Shown piece by piece: positions 44,093-54,134 of a DNA stretch of 64,000 nt; the stretch's first letter is position 1; each line of letters opens with the position of its first letter. The position numbers were made by a program, and so were the translations under genes. The notes beneath the pieces are model-generated. The model worked only from the letters and a program-made list of their open reading frames with translations, ran no database searches and was not told the DNA's origin. Source of the stretch: Luteimonas viscosa (GTDB lineage: Bacteria; Pseudomonadota; Gammaproteobacteria; Xanthomonadales; Xanthomonadaceae); assembly GCF_008244685.1 (NCBI RefSeq), contig NZ_VTFT01000002.1, positions 1 to 64,000 on the forward strand. Reading direction: 5' to 3'.

Positions 44093-46935
44093 CCGAAACC
44101 GACGACAGCCAGCGCTACAAGTCCACGATCCTGCTGCCCGCGACGGAATTCCCGATGCGCGGCGACCTGCCCAGGCGCGAGCCGGGCATCCTCGAGCGCT
44201 GGGAGGACGAAGGCCTGTACGCGCAATTGCGCGAGAACGCGAAAGGCCGCCCGCTGTTCGTGCTGCACGACGGCCCGCCGTACGCCAACGGTGCGATCCA
44301 CCTCGGCCATGCGGTCAACAAGATCCTCAAGGACATCATCGTCAAGTCGAAGTACCTCGCCGGCTTCGACGCGCCCTACGTGCCGGGCTGGGACTGCCAC
44401 GGCCTGCCGATCGAGATCGCGATCGAGAAGAAGTGGGGCAAGGTCGGGGTGAAGCTCGATGCGGTGGAATTCCGGCAGAAGTGCCGCGAGTACGCGCAGT
44501 CGCAGATCGAACTGCAGCGCAAGGACTTCAAGCGCCTGGGCGTGCTGGGCGACTGGGACAATCCGTACAAGACGCTCGATTTCCGCTTCGAGGCGAACGA
44601 GATCCGCGCGCTGGCGAAGATCGTCGACAACGGCCACCTGACGCGCGGCGTGAAGCCGGTGCACTGGTGCTTCGACTGCGGCTCGGCGCTGGCCGAGGCC
44701 GAGATCGAGTACGCCGACAAGGTCTCGCCGGCGGTCGACGTGGCCTACGCCGCGCGCAGTCCGCAGGCGGTGGCGCGCAAGTTCGGCGTCGAGGTGCCGG
44801 AGGACGTCGAGGTGGCGGTGCCGATCTGGACCACCACCCCGTGGACGCTGCCGGCCTCGCTGGCGATCTCGCTGGGCGGCGAACTGGAGTACGCGCTGGT
44901 CGAAGGCCCGGCGCGCGACGGCAAGCGCCGCTGGCTGGTGCTGGCCGACGCGCTGGCCGAACGCGCGCTGCAGCGCTATGGCGTGGACGACGCCGTGGTG
45001 CTGGGGCGCGTGAAGGGAGAAGCGCTGGAAAGCCTGCTGTTCGCGCATCCGTTCTACGACGGGCGCGACATTCCGATCCTGCTCGGCGACCACGTGTCGG
45101 CCGAGGAGGGCACGGGCGCCGTGCACACAGCGCCCGGGCATGGCCAGGAGGACTATGCGGTCGCGCGCCAGTACGGGCTGATCGACCGGTACTCCGCGGC
45201 GCAGCTCAATCCGGTCGATGGCCGCGGCGTCTACCTGCCGTCGACGCCGGCCGCGCACGGCACCGAACTGGCGGGCCTGCACATCTGGAAGGCGAACGAC
45301 ACCATCGTCGAGGTGCTGCGGCGCGACGGCACGCTGCTCGCCTTCAGCCGGTTCGAACACAGCTATCCGCACTGCTGGCGCCACAAGACCCCGATCGCGT
45401 TCCGGGCCACGCCGCAGTGGTTCATCTCGATGGACCAGGCCGAGCTGCGTGCCGATGCGCTGGCCGCGATCGAGACCGTGCGCTGGTATCCGGCATGGGG
45501 CAAGGCGCGCATCGCCGGCATGGTGGAAGGCCGGCCGGACTGGACCATCTCGCGCCAGCGTACCTGGGGCGTGCCGATCGCGTTGTTCGTGCACCGCGAA
45601 ACCGGCGAACCGCATCCGAGCAGCACCGAACTGATGCGCGCGGTGGCCGACCGCGTCGAACGCGAAGGCGTGGACGTCTGGTACACGCTGGATGCGGGTG
45701 AATTGCTGGGCGATGAAGCAGGCGATTACGACAGGATCACCGACATCCTCGACGTCTGGTTCGATTCGGGCGTGACCCACGAGGGCGTGCTGCTCGAGCG
45801 CGGCCTCGGCAAGCCGGCCGACCTGTACCTGGAAGGCTCGGACCAGCACCGCGGCTGGTTCCAGTCGTCGCTGCTGACCGGCATCGCCATCGACAAGGCC
45901 GCGCCCTACCGCCAGTGCCTCACCCATGGCTTCACCGTGGACGAGCATGGCCGCAAGATGTCCAAGTCGCTCGGCAACGGCATCGAGCCGCAGGACATCA
46001 TGAAGACCCTGGGCGCGGACATCCTGCGCCTGTGGATCGCCAGCGCCGACTACAGCAACGAGATGTCGTTGTCGCAGGAGATCCTCAAGCGCAACGCCGA
46101 TGCCTACCGTCGCCTGCGCAACACCGCGCGCTTCCTGCTCGGCAACCTGCACGGTTTCGACCCGGTGCGCGACCTGCGTCCGCTCGACGACATGGTCGCG
46201 CTCGACCGCTGGATCGTGCACCGCGCCTGGGAGGTGCAGGAGAAGATCAAGGCGGCCTACGGGCGCTACGACTTCGCCGAGATCGTGCAGGCGTTGCTGA
46301 ACTTCTGCAGCGTCGACCTGGGTTCGCTCTACCTCGACGTGACCAAGGACCGCCTCTACACCATGGGCGAGGATTCGCGCGGTCGGCGCAGCGCGCAGAG
46401 CGCGATGTACCGGATCAGCGAGGCGTTCGTGCGCTGGATCGCGCCGGTGCTGAGCTTCACCGCAGACGAGCTGTGGGGCTACCTGCCGGGCGATCGCAAG
46501 GCCAACGTGCTGTTCGAGACCTGGTACGAGGGCCTGGCGCCGTTGCCGGCGGAGGCGCCGCTGGGCGCGCACGATTTCGACCGGCTGCTGGCGCTGCGCG
46601 AACAGGTGTCCAAGGTGCTCGAGCCGATGCGCGCCAGCGGCGAGATCGGCGCCGCGCTGGAGGCGGAGATCGAACTGCATGCCGGTACCGCCGACCACAT
46701 CCGCGTCGCGCCGCTGGTCGACGAGCTGCGCTTCCTGCTGATCAGCGGCGACGTCACCGTGCTGCCGTTCGACGGCGAGGGCTCGCGCATCGTCGCCACG
46801 CGAACCAGGAAGGCCAAGTGCGTGCGCTGCTGGCAGCATCGCGGCGACGTCGGCAGCCATGCGACGCATCCGCAACTGTGCGGGCGCTGCGTGTCGAACA
46901 TCGAAGGCCCGGGCGAGGACAGGACGTGGTTCTAG
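44089..46935 (+). CDS. ileS: Isoleucyl-tRNA synthetase
   Basis: Class I synthetase of 948 residues that charges tRNA-Ile and edits valine. The HIGH motif is HLGH at 71-74 and KMSKS is at 623-627. The editing domain has [13 protein letters not shown] and [14 protein letters not shown]. The C-terminal zinc finger holds CVRCW and CGRC. The GTG at 44089 overlaps the ribF stop; the frame is open about 700 codons further upstream across murJ and ribF, but that has no synthetase similarity. The structure is the eubacterial type. Confidence 0.97.
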   Translation: MTETDDSQRYKSTILLPATEFPMRGDLPRREPGILERWEDEGLYAQLRENAKGRPLFVLHDGPPYANGAIHLGHAVNKILKDIIVKSKYLAGFDAPYVPGWDCHGLPIEIAIEKKWGKVGVKLDAVEFRQKCREYAQSQIELQRKDFKRLGVLGDWDNPYKTLDFRFEANEIRALAKIVDNGHLTRGVKPVHWCFDCGSALAEAEIEYADKVSPAVDVAYAARSPQAVARKFGVEVPEDVEVAVPIWTTTPWTLPASLAISLGGELEYALVEGPARDGKRRWLVLADALAERALQRYGVDDAVVLGRVKGEALESLLFAHPFYDGRDIPILLGDHVSAEEGTGAVHTAPGHGQEDYAVARQYGLIDRYSAAQLNPVDGRGVYLPSTPAAHGTELAGLHIWKANDTIVEVLRRDGTLLAFSRFEHSYPHCWRHKTPIAFRATPQWFISMDQAELRADALAAIETVRWYPAWGKARIAGMVEGRPDWTISRQRTWGVPIALFVHRETGEPHPSSTELMRAVADRVEREGVDVWYTLDAGELLGDEAGDYDRITDILDVWFDSGVTHEGVLLERGLGKPADLYLEGSDQHRGWFQSSLLTGIAIDKAAPYRQCLTHGFTVDEHGRKMSKSLGNGIEPQDIMKTLGADILRLWIASADYSNEMSLSQEILKRNADAYRRLRNTARFLLGNLHGFDPVRDLRPLDDMVALDRWIVHRAWEVQEKIKAAYGRYDFAEIVQALLNFCSVDLGSLYLDVTKDRLYTMGEDSRGRRSAQSAMYRISEAFVRWIAPVLSFTADELWGYLPGDRKANVLFETWYEGLAPLPAEAPLGAHDFDRLLALREQVSKVLEPMRASGEIGAALEAEIELHAGTADHIRVAPLVDELRFLLISGDVTVLPFDGEGSRIVATRTRKAKCVRCWQHRGDVGSHATHPQLCGRCVSNIEGPGEDRTWF

Positions 46936-47020
46936 CGCACCAGGCCAGCCCAGGCCCGCGGCCCGTTGCCGCCGCGGCGATCGTCCCGCGTGCCTGCGCA
47001 TGCGCCCACAGGACCGAGAC

Positions 47021-47530
47021 ATGACCCTTCCAAGACCCAATGCGCTGGCATGGCTGGCCGTCTCCGCCCTCGTCATCGCGCTCGACCAGCTGAGCAAGTG
47101 GTGGGTGCTCACCAGCCTGCCCGAATACACGCCGATCCCGGTGATCGAGGGTTTCTGGAACTGGTACCGCACCTACAACACCGGCGCGGCCTTCAGCTTC
47201 CTCGCCGGGGCGGGGGGCTGGCAGAAGTGGTTCTTCACCGTGCTCGGCGTCGGCATCAGCGGACTGCTGGCGTTCTGGCTGTCGCGGACGCCGCGCCACG
47301 ACTGGCGCACGGCGCTGCCGTTCGCGCTGGTGATCGGCGGTGCGCTGGGCAACATCATCGACCGCCAGGTGCATGGCCACGTGGTCGACTTCATCCAGTG
47401 GCACTGGAACGACTACTACTGGCCCGCGTTCAACATCGCCGACTGCGCGGTGGTGGGCGGTGCGATCGGGATCGCGCTGTTCGGGTTGCTGGGCGCCCGG
47501 CAGGATTCGGGTCGCCCTCGCGGGGAGTGA
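47021..47530 (+). CDS. lspA: Lipoprotein signal peptidase
   Basis: Aspartic protease in the inner membrane that cleaves prolipoproteins after lipidation. The 169-residue protein has four hydrophobic segments. The catalytic aspartates are Asp114 (GNIIDR) and Asp141 (FNIADCAV), the same numbers as in E. coli. [14 protein letters not shown] carries the conserved Asn. The ATG at 47021 gives the normal N-terminus, 85 bp after ileS. The Fur-box-like site lies just downstream. Confidence 0.96.
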   Translation: MTLPRPNALAWLAVSALVIALDQLSKWWVLTSLPEYTPIPVIEGFWNWYRTYNTGAAFSFLAGAGGWQKWFFTVLGVGISGLLAFWLSRTPRHDWRTALPFALVIGGALGNIIDRQVHGHVVDFIQWHWNDYYWPAFNIADCAVVGGAIGIALFGLLGARQDSGRPRGE

Positions 47531-47546
47531 CTGTTCTCGGATGCAT

Positions 47547-47575
47547 TTGCAGGCGTTAATGAATCTCATTACGCT
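47547..47575 (+). promoter_or_regulatory. Promoter and Fur-box-like site before the TonB receptor
   Basis: GTTAATGAATCTCATTACG at 47555-47573 matches the 19-bp Fur consensus at 13 positions, including the ATGA-TCAT dyad. A possible -35 (TTGCAG, 47547-47552) and a -10 (TACGCT, 47570-47575) are 17 bp apart and enclose it, so bound Fur would block the promoter. This fits repression of iron uptake in iron-rich conditions. Confidence 0.65.
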
Positions 47576-47630
47576 ATAGGGGTCCGGCGGCGCATGCGGC
47601 CGGCCCCCACCTCCACCGAGAACGACCTGC

Positions 47631-49817
47631 ATGTCCCAGTTCCACGAAGGGCTGCGCGCCAGCGCGCCCAAGGCCCGCCGGCTGGCGCTGGCCTGTGCCC
47701 TGGCGCTCGCCACCGGCGCCCTGCCGGCCCTGGCCGCCAACGACACCAGTCCGGCGCCCGATGCCGCGGCGTCCGCCGATGTCGCGCTCGCCGATCCGAC
47801 CACCCTTGACCGGCTCGAAGTGAAGGGCACGCGCGAGGCCGGGTACGTCGCGCCGGCGTCCAGCGCCGGCACCGGCCTGGTGCTGACCCCGCGCGAGACC
47901 CCGCAGTCGGTCAGCGTGCTCACGCGCGACCAGCTCGACGACTTCGGCCTGGACAACCTCAACGATGCGCTCGAGTCGACCACCGGCATCGTCGTCGAGC
48001 GGGTCGAGACCAGCCGCACCTACTACACCGCGCGCGGCTTCGACATCACCAACTTCCAGTTCGACGGGCTCGGCGTACCGCTGCCCTACGGCATCCAGAA
48101 CGGCGACGTCGACACCGCCATGTTCGATCGCATCGAAGTACTGCGCGGCGCCAACGGCCTGATGTCGGGTACGGGCAACCCGTCGGCCACGGTCAATTTC
48201 GTGCGCAAGCGCCCGGGCGACGCCTTCGAAGGCGCGGCGCACGCGACCTTCGGCAGCTGGGACCGCAAGCGCGTCGACGCCGACCTGTCCGGACCGCTCG
48301 GCAGCGGCGCGGTGCGCGGGCGCGTGGTCGGCGCGTACGAGGACGGCGACAGCTACCTCGACCGTTATTCGCTGCAGAAGTCTGTCGTCTACGGCGTGCT
48401 GGAGGCCGATCTGGCCGCGAACACCCTGCTGACGGCGGGGCTTTCTCGCCAGGACAACAACGCGGACAGTCCGCTGTGGGGCGCGCTGCCGCTCTACTAC
48501 AGCGACGGCACGCCGACGGACTACGACGCCGGCACCAGCACCGCCGCCGACTGGTCGTACTGGGACACGCGCGATACGCGCAGCTTCGTCGAACTCGAGC
48601 ACGCCTTCGGCAACGGCTGGAACCTGCGCGCGGCGATCAACCACCACGAGAAGGTCGAGGACGCGGAGATCTTCTACGTCTACGGCGTACCCGACCGCGA
48701 GACCGGCCTGGGCCTGTTCTCCTACCCGTCGGCCTACAACAACACGGTACGCGCCCTGCATGCCGACGTACGTGCCACCGGCGCGATGCAACTGGGTGGA
48801 CGCAGTCACGAACTCGTCGTCGGCGCCAGCTGGGCGGACAGCAACGTGCGCGAAGTGTCGTGGTACGGCGGCGACATCGGCACCGCGTTGCCGCCGCTGG
48901 AGCAGTTCGACGGCAGCTATCCGAAGCCGGCGTTCGACCTGTTCTCCGATGGCTCGGACTTCGACTTCCGCCGCGACACGGTCTACGCCAACGTGCGCTG
49001 GAACCTGGCCGACACGTTCCGGCTGACCACCGGGGCCAACCATTCGAAGGTGCGGATGGACGGCGTCGGCTACGGCACCCCGAAATCGACCGATGCCTCG
49101 AAGACCACGCCCTTCGTCGGTGCGGTCTGGGACTTCGCGCAGGCCTACTCGCTGTACGCGGCCTACGGCGGCATCTTCGCCCAGCAGACCGAGCTCGACG
49201 AGAGCGGCTCGCCGCTGGATCCGATCGAGGGGCGCAACGTCGAAGCCGGCATCAAGGGCGAATGGTTCGATGGACGCCTGAACGCATCGGCATCGGCGTT
49301 CCGCGTGCGCCAGGACAACCTCGCGCTGGCGATCGGATTCGATCCCGACACCGGGCGCTCGATCTACGAAGGGCAGGACGCGCAGTCGGAGGGGATCGAG
49401 CTCGAGGTCGCCGGCGAGCTTGGCCAGATCTGGTCGCTGTCGGCGGGATGGACCCGGCTCGACATCGAGGATGCTGCGGGCGAAGACGCCCGCAGCTACG
49501 TGCCGCGATCGATGCTGCGCGCGTCCGCGGTCGCGCGGATCGCCGCGGTGCCCGGCCTGCGGGTCGGCGGATCGCTGCGCTGGCAGGACGACATCCATCG
49601 CGAGGCGTTCCTGGCCGACGGCGAGGCGATCGGGATCCGCCAGGAGAGCTATGCGGTGCTCGGCCTGATGGCGGGCTACCGGGCCGGCAACGGCTGGGAA
49701 GCGAGTCTGAACCTCGACAACCTCACCGACGAGAAGTACATCGCCAGCCTGTACTGGGAGCAGGGCTACTACGCCACGCCGCGCAGTGCGTCGCTGACCA
49801 TCGGCTACCGGTTCTGA
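47631..49817 (+). CDS. TonB-dependent siderophore receptor
   Basis: Outer-membrane receptor of 728 residues, likely for a ferric siderophore. A signal peptide ends near residue 35-36 (ALPALAA). The plug domain has ETPQSVSVLTRDQLDDFGL, IVVERVETSRTYYTARGFDI in consecutive parts, and RIEVLRGANGLMSGTGNPSATVNFVRKRP pieces, which are typical of the FhuE/FpvA group. The 22-strand barrel ends with ASLTIGYRF, a terminal aromatic recognised by the BAM machinery. The nearby PepSY gene and the Fur box support iron transport. The ligand cannot be named. Confidence 0.9.
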   Translation: MSQFHEGLRASAPKARRLALACALALATGALPALAANDTSPAPDAAASADVALADPTTLDRLEVKGTREAGYVAPASSAGTGLVLTPRETPQSVSVLTRDQLDDFGLDNLNDALESTTGIVVERVETSRTYYTARGFDITNFQFDGLGVPLPYGIQNGDVDTAMFDRIEVLRGANGLMSGTGNPSATVNFVRKRPGDAFEGAAHATFGSWDRKRVDADLSGPLGSGAVRGRVVGAYEDGDSYLDRYSLQKSVVYGVLEADLAANTLLTAGLSRQDNNADSPLWGALPLYYSDGTPTDYDAGTSTAADWSYWDTRDTRSFVELEHAFGNGWNLRAAINHHEKVEDAEIFYVYGVPDRETGLGLFSYPSAYNNTVRALHADVRATGAMQLGGRSHELVVGASWADSNVREVSWYGGDIGTALPPLEQFDGSYPKPAFDLFSDGSDFDFRRDTVYANVRWNLADTFRLTTGANHSKVRMDGVGYGTPKSTDASKTTPFVGAVWDFAQAYSLYAAYGGIFAQQTELDESGSPLDPIEGRNVEAGIKGEWFDGRLNASASAFRVRQDNLALAIGFDPDTGRSIYEGQDAQSEGIELEVAGELGQIWSLSAGWTRLDIEDAAGEDARSYVPRSMLRASAVARIAAVPGLRVGGSLRWQDDIHREAFLADGEAIGIRQESYAVLGLMAGYRAGNGWEASLNLDNLTDEKYIASLYWEQGYYATPRSASLTIGYRF

Positions 49818-49872
49818 CCGGGGCGGGCCCGTAACAGCGGGCGCATCGCTGCGCACGGACACAGGAAACACC

Positions 49873-50205
49873 ATGACGACCCAGGCCGCGACCCAGGCAT
49901 CCCCGAAACCTCCGACCACCCGCTGGCGCCATGCCGGCGAGGTGCTGTTGCGCACGCTGGCCGCCGTGTTCGGCGGCTACTTCCTCGCCCACGCGTTCTC
50001 CGCGATGTCGGCCTCGGTGCTGCCATTCGCGCGGCCCGACCGCGTGGTGGCCGGTGCGCTGCTGGCCTTTCCGGTCTGGTGCGCGGCGGCGGTGTACGCG
50101 TTCGGCGCGCGCGACTGGAAGCGCGCCGTCGGGTTCCCGCTGTTGCTGGCGCTGGCCATGCTCGGCCTGGCGGCATCGCTCGCGGAACAGGCGGTGCGTC
50201 CATGA
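49873..50205 (+). CDS. DUF3649 membrane protein
   Basis: Small protein of 110 residues with about three membrane segments (about 27-45, 57-75 and 84-102). FGGYFLAHAFSAMSASVLPF and VWCAAAVYAFGARDWKRA are the typical parts of DUF3649. These proteins are found beside PepSY membrane proteins and siderophore receptors, but no reaction is known. It starts 56 bp after the receptor gene and is followed by the PepSY gene, so one iron-regulated operon is likely. Confidence 0.82.
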   Translation: MTTQAATQASPKPPTTRWRHAGEVLLRTLAAVFGGYFLAHAFSAMSASVLPFARPDRVVAGALLAFPVWCAAAVYAFGARDWKRAVGFPLLLALAMLGLAASLAEQAVRP

Positions 50206-50230
50206 ACCCGGTCGCGCGGAGGGGATGCCG

Positions 50231-51793
50231 ATGAAGAACTCGCTGCGCCAGGCGATGGCCTGGCTCCACACCTGGTCCGGCCTGCTCGCGGGCTGGCTGC
50301 TGTTCGTGATCTTCGTCGGCGGCACCATCGCCTGCTTCGACCGCGAGCTCGACGACTGGGCACGACCGTCGCTGCACGATCTGTCCGGCCCGCAGCCGAC
50401 CCGGTTCGACGCCGCGTTCGCGCGCGTGCGCGAGCAGGCGCCCGATGCGCACGTGTGGTGGGCGCACGTGTCGGGCGAACGCAAGCGCGGGATGGAGGCG
50501 TTCTGGTTCAACGACGACGGCAGCGAAGGCCACGTGCTGCTCGACCCGCGAGACGGAGGAGAGATCGCGGCCTCCGGGCCGGGCCAGTTCTTCTTCGAAC
50601 TGCATTACGACCTGCATGCCGGGCTGTGGGGCATGTACCTGGTCGGCTTCACCGGGATGCTGATGATGGTGGCGCTGGTGGCGGGCGTGATCACCCACAA
50701 GAAGATCTTCAGGGACTTCTTCATGCTGCGCTGGCGCGGCGGCGGCCAGCGCGGCTGGCTCGACGGTCACAACCTGGCCGGCGTGCTGGGCCTGCCGTTC
50801 CACCTGATGATCGCGTACACCGGCGTTGCGATCTTCGCCGCCAGCTACATCTTCGGCGGCACCCAGGCCGCGTACGGCGGCGACGTCGAGAAGTTCTACG
50901 AAGAGGCCGGCGGCTTCTACGAGCGACCCGAGCTCGGCAGGCCGCTCGAATCGCTGCATTCGGTCGATGCCCTGGTCGCCGACGCGCAGCGGCGCATGGG
51001 CGTGCCGGTCGACTGGGCCTCGATCCACCATCCGGCCGACGCCAGCGCCCTGATTTCCTTCGGCACCGAGCATTCGCGCCGGGTCGCCTGGGACATGCAG
51101 CAGGTGCACTACGACGCCGCCACCGGCGCGTTCGTGCACCAGTCGGCGCCGGCGACCGCCGGCTACGACACCTACGCCTTCCTCGGCGGCCTGCACATGG
51201 CCCAGTTCGGCGGCGCGCCGCTGCGCTGGCTGTACTTCGTGCTCGGGCTGGCGGGCTGCGTGATGCTCGCCACCGGGATGCAGGTGTGGGTGCGCAAGCG
51301 CGAACAGCGCGTGGCCGCGGCCGGCGTGCTCAGCGGCTACGGCCTGGTGCGCGCGCTGAACGTGGGCGTGGTCGCCGGCATGCCATTCGCCTGCGCGACG
51401 ATGCTGGTGGCCAACCGCGTGCTGCCGGCGACGCTCGCCGACCGCGCGGGCGCGGAAGTCACGGCTTTCTGCGCCGCCTGGATCACGGTGGCGGCGTGGG
51501 GGGCGGTGCGCGAGCGGGCCGGGCGTGGATGGCGCGACCTGTTCGCCGCGACCGCGCTGGCGATGGCCGCGATTCCGCTGGCCAATTTCGCCACCGCGCC
51601 GCAAAGTCATCTGTTCGCCACGATCGCGCGTGGCGAGTGGGCGCTGGCGGCGGTCGACCTGGTGGCGATCGGCTTCGCGCTCGCGTTCGGCGCGCTGGCA
51701 TGGCAGGCGCAGCGCACCCCACGCCGCGCATTGTCGCCGGCGAAGGCGACCCCCGTGGCGGGCGGCGGCATGGCCACCCCGGGAGGCGCCTGA
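50231..51793 (+). CDS. PepSY-associated membrane protein (putative ferric-siderophore reductase)
   Basis: PepSY_TM-family protein of 520 residues. Helix 1 includes HTWSGLLAGWLLFVIFVGGT (20 residues). Histidines at membrane edges that could bind haem are in LHYDLHAG, DGHNLAGVLGLPFH and GGLHMAQFG. Relatives accompany TonB siderophore receptors and some reduce ferric siderophores in the periplasm. The ATG at 50231 is chosen because GGAGGGG is seven bases before it; the ATG at 50225 is too close. It is followed by a DUF3325 gene after one base. Confidence 0.85.
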   Translation: MKNSLRQAMAWLHTWSGLLAGWLLFVIFVGGTIACFDRELDDWARPSLHDLSGPQPTRFDAAFARVREQAPDAHVWWAHVSGERKRGMEAFWFNDDGSEGHVLLDPRDGGEIAASGPGQFFFELHYDLHAGLWGMYLVGFTGMLMMVALVAGVITHKKIFRDFFMLRWRGGGQRGWLDGHNLAGVLGLPFHLMIAYTGVAIFAASYIFGGTQAAYGGDVEKFYEEAGGFYERPELGRPLESLHSVDALVADAQRRMGVPVDWASIHHPADASALISFGTEHSRRVAWDMQQVHYDAATGAFVHQSAPATAGYDTYAFLGGLHMAQFGGAPLRWLYFVLGLAGCVMLATGMQVWVRKREQRVAAAGVLSGYGLVRALNVGVVAGMPFACATMLVANRVLPATLADRAGAEVTAFCAAWITVAAWGAVRERAGRGWRDLFAATALAMAAIPLANFATAPQSHLFATIARGEWALAAVDLVAIGFALAFGALAWQAQRTPRRALSPAKATPVAGGGMATPGGA

Positions 51794-51794
51794 G

Positions 51795-52061
51795 ATGGTC
51801 GCGATCGGAACCGTGCTGATCCTGGCCGCCTGGTGGCTGCTGGCGGTCGCGATGTCGCCGGGTGCCGCCACCCGGCGGCGGGCACTGCGCCTGGGCGCCG
51901 TCGCGGCGCTCGTCGCGAGCCTGGCCTGCTACGTCGTCGCCATCGGGGTCGAGCAGGGCCCGGTGTTCTGGACCGCCGTGCTGATGCTCGGTGCGCTCGC
52001 GGTCGCGCTGCTGCGCGCGATCGCCGGCGAAGACGGCAGCGCCCGACGGGGACGCCGCTGA
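51795..52061 (+). CDS. DUF3325 membrane protein
   Basis: Protein of 88 residues with two or three membrane segments (about 2-20, 32-50 and 57-75). The pattern fits DUF3325, a family seen as the last gene of PepSY/DUF3649 iron clusters. The ATG follows the PepSY stop by one base, so translation is coupled. It ends in a short basic tail. The function is unknown. Confidence 0.8.
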   Translation: MVAIGTVLILAAWWLLAVAMSPGAATRRRALRLGAVAALVASLACYVVAIGVEQGPVFWTAVLMLGALAVALLRAIAGEDGSARRGRR

Positions 52062-52162
52062 CGTCGCCGCCCGGGCCGGTCGAACGACCGGAACACCCCG
52101 CCGCTTGCGACGCGACGCCGCGTTCCAGCGGCATTGGCGACCGGAGCGCTAGAATGCGCGCC

Positions 52163-53113
52163 ATGGACATCGTCCTGGCCAATCCCCGCGGCTTCTGCGC
52201 CGGCGTCGACCGCGCGATCGAGATCGTCAAGCGCGCGATCGAGACGCTGGGCGCGCCGATCTACGTGCGCCACGAAGTGGTGCACAACCGCTTCGTGGTC
52301 GAAGACCTGAAGCGGCGCGGCGCGATCTTCGTCGAGGAGCTCGACGAGGTGCCGGACGGCAACACCGTGATCTTCAGCGCACACGGGGTGTCGAAGGCCG
52401 TGCGGGACGAGGCGGCGCAGCGCGGGCTCAAGGTGTTCGACGCGACCTGCCCACTGGTGACCAAGGTGCATTTCGAGGTCGCGCGCCACTGCCGCGCCGG
52501 CCGCGACGTGGTGCTGATCGGCCACGCTGGCCATCCCGAGGTCGAGGGCACGATGGGGCAGTGGAGCGCCGAACGCGGTGCCGGCCGGATCTACCTGGTC
52601 GAGGACCTCGAGGACGTGGCCTGGCTCGATCCGGGCCAGCCCATGAACATGGCGTACACCACCCAGACCACGCTGTCGGTGGACGACACCCGCGACATCA
52701 TCGCCGCGCTGCGCGCGCGTTTCCCGGCGATCCAGGGGCCGAAGCACGACGACATCTGCTACGCCACCCAGAACCGCCAGGACGCCGTGCGCGAACTCGC
52801 GCAGCAATGCGACCTGGTGCTGGTGGTGGGCTCGCCGAACAGCTCCAACTCCAACCGCCTGCGCGAGCTGGCCGAGCGCGACGGCGTCGAGGCCTACCTG
52901 ATCGATGGCGCCGCGGAGATCGATCCGGAGTGGATCGTCGGCCGCCGCCATGTCGGCGTCACCGCCGGCGCGTCGGCGCCGGACGTGCTGGTGCAGGGCG
53001 TGCTGGCGCGCCTGCGCGAGCTCGGTGCCGGTCCCGTGCGCGAACTGCACGGGGAACCGGAAAGCATGGTGTTCGCGCTGCCCAAGGAACTGCGGCTGCA
53101 GTTGCTCGACTGA
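52163..53113 (+). CDS. ispH: 4-hydroxy-3-methylbut-2-enyl diphosphate reductase
   Basis: Last enzyme of the MEP isoprenoid pathway, an iron-sulfur protein. It has 316 residues with the three cluster cysteines at Cys12 ([12 protein letters not shown]), in [11 protein letters not shown] and in [22 protein letters not shown] follows. The ATG at 52163 gives the usual [10 protein letters not shown] start. An ATG three codons upstream (52154) has GGAG seven bases before it and could be the actual start. A TAGAAT hexamer overlaps that upstream ATG, so transcription might begin almost at the coding start. Confidence 0.95.
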   Translation: MDIVLANPRGFCAGVDRAIEIVKRAIETLGAPIYVRHEVVHNRFVVEDLKRRGAIFVEELDEVPDGNTVIFSAHGVSKAVRDEAAQRGLKVFDATCPLVTKVHFEVARHCRAGRDVVLIGHAGHPEVEGTMGQWSAERGAGRIYLVEDLEDVAWLDPGQPMNMAYTTQTTLSVDDTRDIIAALRARFPAIQGPKHDDICYATQNRQDAVRELAQQCDLVLVVGSPNSSNSNRLRELAERDGVEAYLIDGAAEIDPEWIVGRRHVGVTAGASAPDVLVQGVLARLRELGAGPVRELHGEPESMVFALPKELRLQLLD

Positions 53114-53299
53114 GCACCGGTGCGCCACCGGCGCCGCCGGACGGGTCCGGACGATCGTCGCGATCGCCGCAATGCCGCTCCTGTTGCCGCGCGACGGGCC
53201 AGCCGATGGCCCGGCGGAAGACGCTGCCCGGGGGCAGGCGTCTGATGGCACGACCGCCGGGACGCGTGCCAACGCCCGGGGATTCCGCGGCCCGTTCCG

Positions 53300-53524
53300 C
53301 TAGGAGGCCGGGCGCCGGTGGATACGCGGCCCGGCCGGTGCCTCTGTCGCGTCCGCTGCCTGCGGAACGTCCGTGGCTCCGGGTTCGGGCGCGGGCGAAT
53401 CCTGCGGCTCGGGCGTGGATGCCGCTTCGCGCGCTTCGCGCTTGCGCGCGTCCTTCGCGTCCTGCTTCTTCTTCTTGGCCAGCTCGCGCTGGCGCTTCTC
53501 GAACGAATAGTTGGGCTTTGCCAA
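53300..53524 (-). CDS. Small basic protein with Lys-rich N-terminus
   Basis: Protein of 74 residues. The N-terminal half (MAKPNYSFEKRQRELAKKKK, 20 residues) is strongly basic and helix-like; the second half is a Pro/Ala/Glu-rich tail that is probably disordered. It begins with TTG, yet AGGAGG is six to eight bases before it, one of the best ribosome sites in the window. Similar short proteins occur widely in Xanthomonadaceae as far as I recall, without a known role. It is the last gene of a four-gene minus-strand unit. RNA or ribosome binding is conceivable but only inferred. Confidence 0.75.
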   Translation of the reverse strand: MAKPNYSFEKRQRELAKKKKQDAKDARKREAREAASTPEPQDSPAPEPGATDVPQAADATEAPAGPRIHRRPAS

Positions 53525-53542
53525 GTGGTTCCTCCTGGGGTC

Positions 53543-53809
53543 TCAGCGGGTGGGTTTGGCGGGCGCAGTCGCCGCCGGGGGTGAGGCGTCGTCGGCCTCG
53601 GGATCGATCTTCTTCAACGAGCGGGTGGTGCCCAGCACCTCGATGTGCCCGCCCGATTCATGGAAGGCCTCCAGGTCGTCGGCGATCCGCTCGCTGGTGA
53701 GGGCGGGGCGCTTCTTGCTGTCCCGCTGCGAGAACAGGTGCGTCGTCCTGGACGGCGCGATCGGGGGTGGCGCGGTGCCCGGCGCCCTGGCTTTGGGACT
53801 GCGTGGCAT
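53543..53809 (-). CDS. Conserved small protein of unknown function
   Basis: Protein of 88 residues. The first 25 are basic and proline-rich. The middle (LTSERIADDLEAFHESGGHIEVLGTT, consecutive parts) looks like a small folded helix-strand segment. RSLKKID and a Pro/Ala-rich tail end it. GGAGA is six bases before the ATG. I do not recognise a named family. It sits 18 bp before the small basic protein gene and 11 bp after the YkgJ-like gene, so it belongs to the same operon. Confidence 0.7.
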   Translation of the reverse strand: MPRSPKARAPGTAPPPIAPSRTTHLFSQRDSKKRPALTSERIADDLEAFHESGGHIEVLGTTRSLKKIDPEADDASPPAATAPAKPTR

Positions 53810-53820
53810 GTTGTCTCCGG

Positions 53821-54123
53821 TCAGTAGAGCCGCAGCGGAATGCCTTGGCGGGTGCGCTCGCTGTAGTCGGCGCGGACTTCGAGGCAGTACGGCCCCGCCA
53901 TGGCGAACCGGCGGCAGACTTCCGGACGCGTTTCATAACACGAGCAGCACATGCGCGCCGAATCCAGCGCCACGCACCAGCCCTCCTCGTCGCGGGCCAT
54001 CACGTGCAGGCCGTCCTGGGTGGTGGTCATGTGCAGGGGAACGCGATCCTCGGGCTGCAGCACCACGGTCAGGCGGCAACACACCGCGTCGCATCTCCCG
54101 CACAGGGGAGCCTGGTTCTCCAT
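53821..54123 (-). CDS. YkgJ-like cysteine-cluster protein
   Basis: Protein of 100 residues with cysteines arranged as in the YkgJ/CxxCxxCC family: Cys8, Cys11, Cys15 and Cys16 (CGRCDAVCC), then CVALDSARMCCSCYETRPEVCRRF. Such proteins are thought to bind zinc or an iron-sulfur cluster. The ATG at 54123 gives a compact start; no strong ribosome site is seen. It begins 11 bp after the stop of the methyltransferase gene, so it may depend on read-through translation. No partner is known. Confidence 0.85.
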   Translation of the reverse strand: MENQAPLCGRCDAVCCRLTVVLQPEDRVPLHMTTTQDGLHVMARDEEGWCVALDSARMCCSCYETRPEVCRRFAMAGPYCLEVRADYSERTRQGIPLRLY

Positions 54124-54134
54124 CGTCGAAGCCA

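Noticed and set aside
41986..46935. A 1649-codon frame that would fuse extra sequence to IleS
   Set aside because: The 701 codons before 44089 run out of frame through murJ and ribF and look like Arg/Gly/Ala-rich shadow translation. The GTG at 44089 fits the family start.
47574..49955. 793-codon minus-strand frame opposite the TonB receptor
   Set aside because: The plus frame has a signal peptide, plug motifs and a terminal aromatic; the minus frame has only compositional openness.
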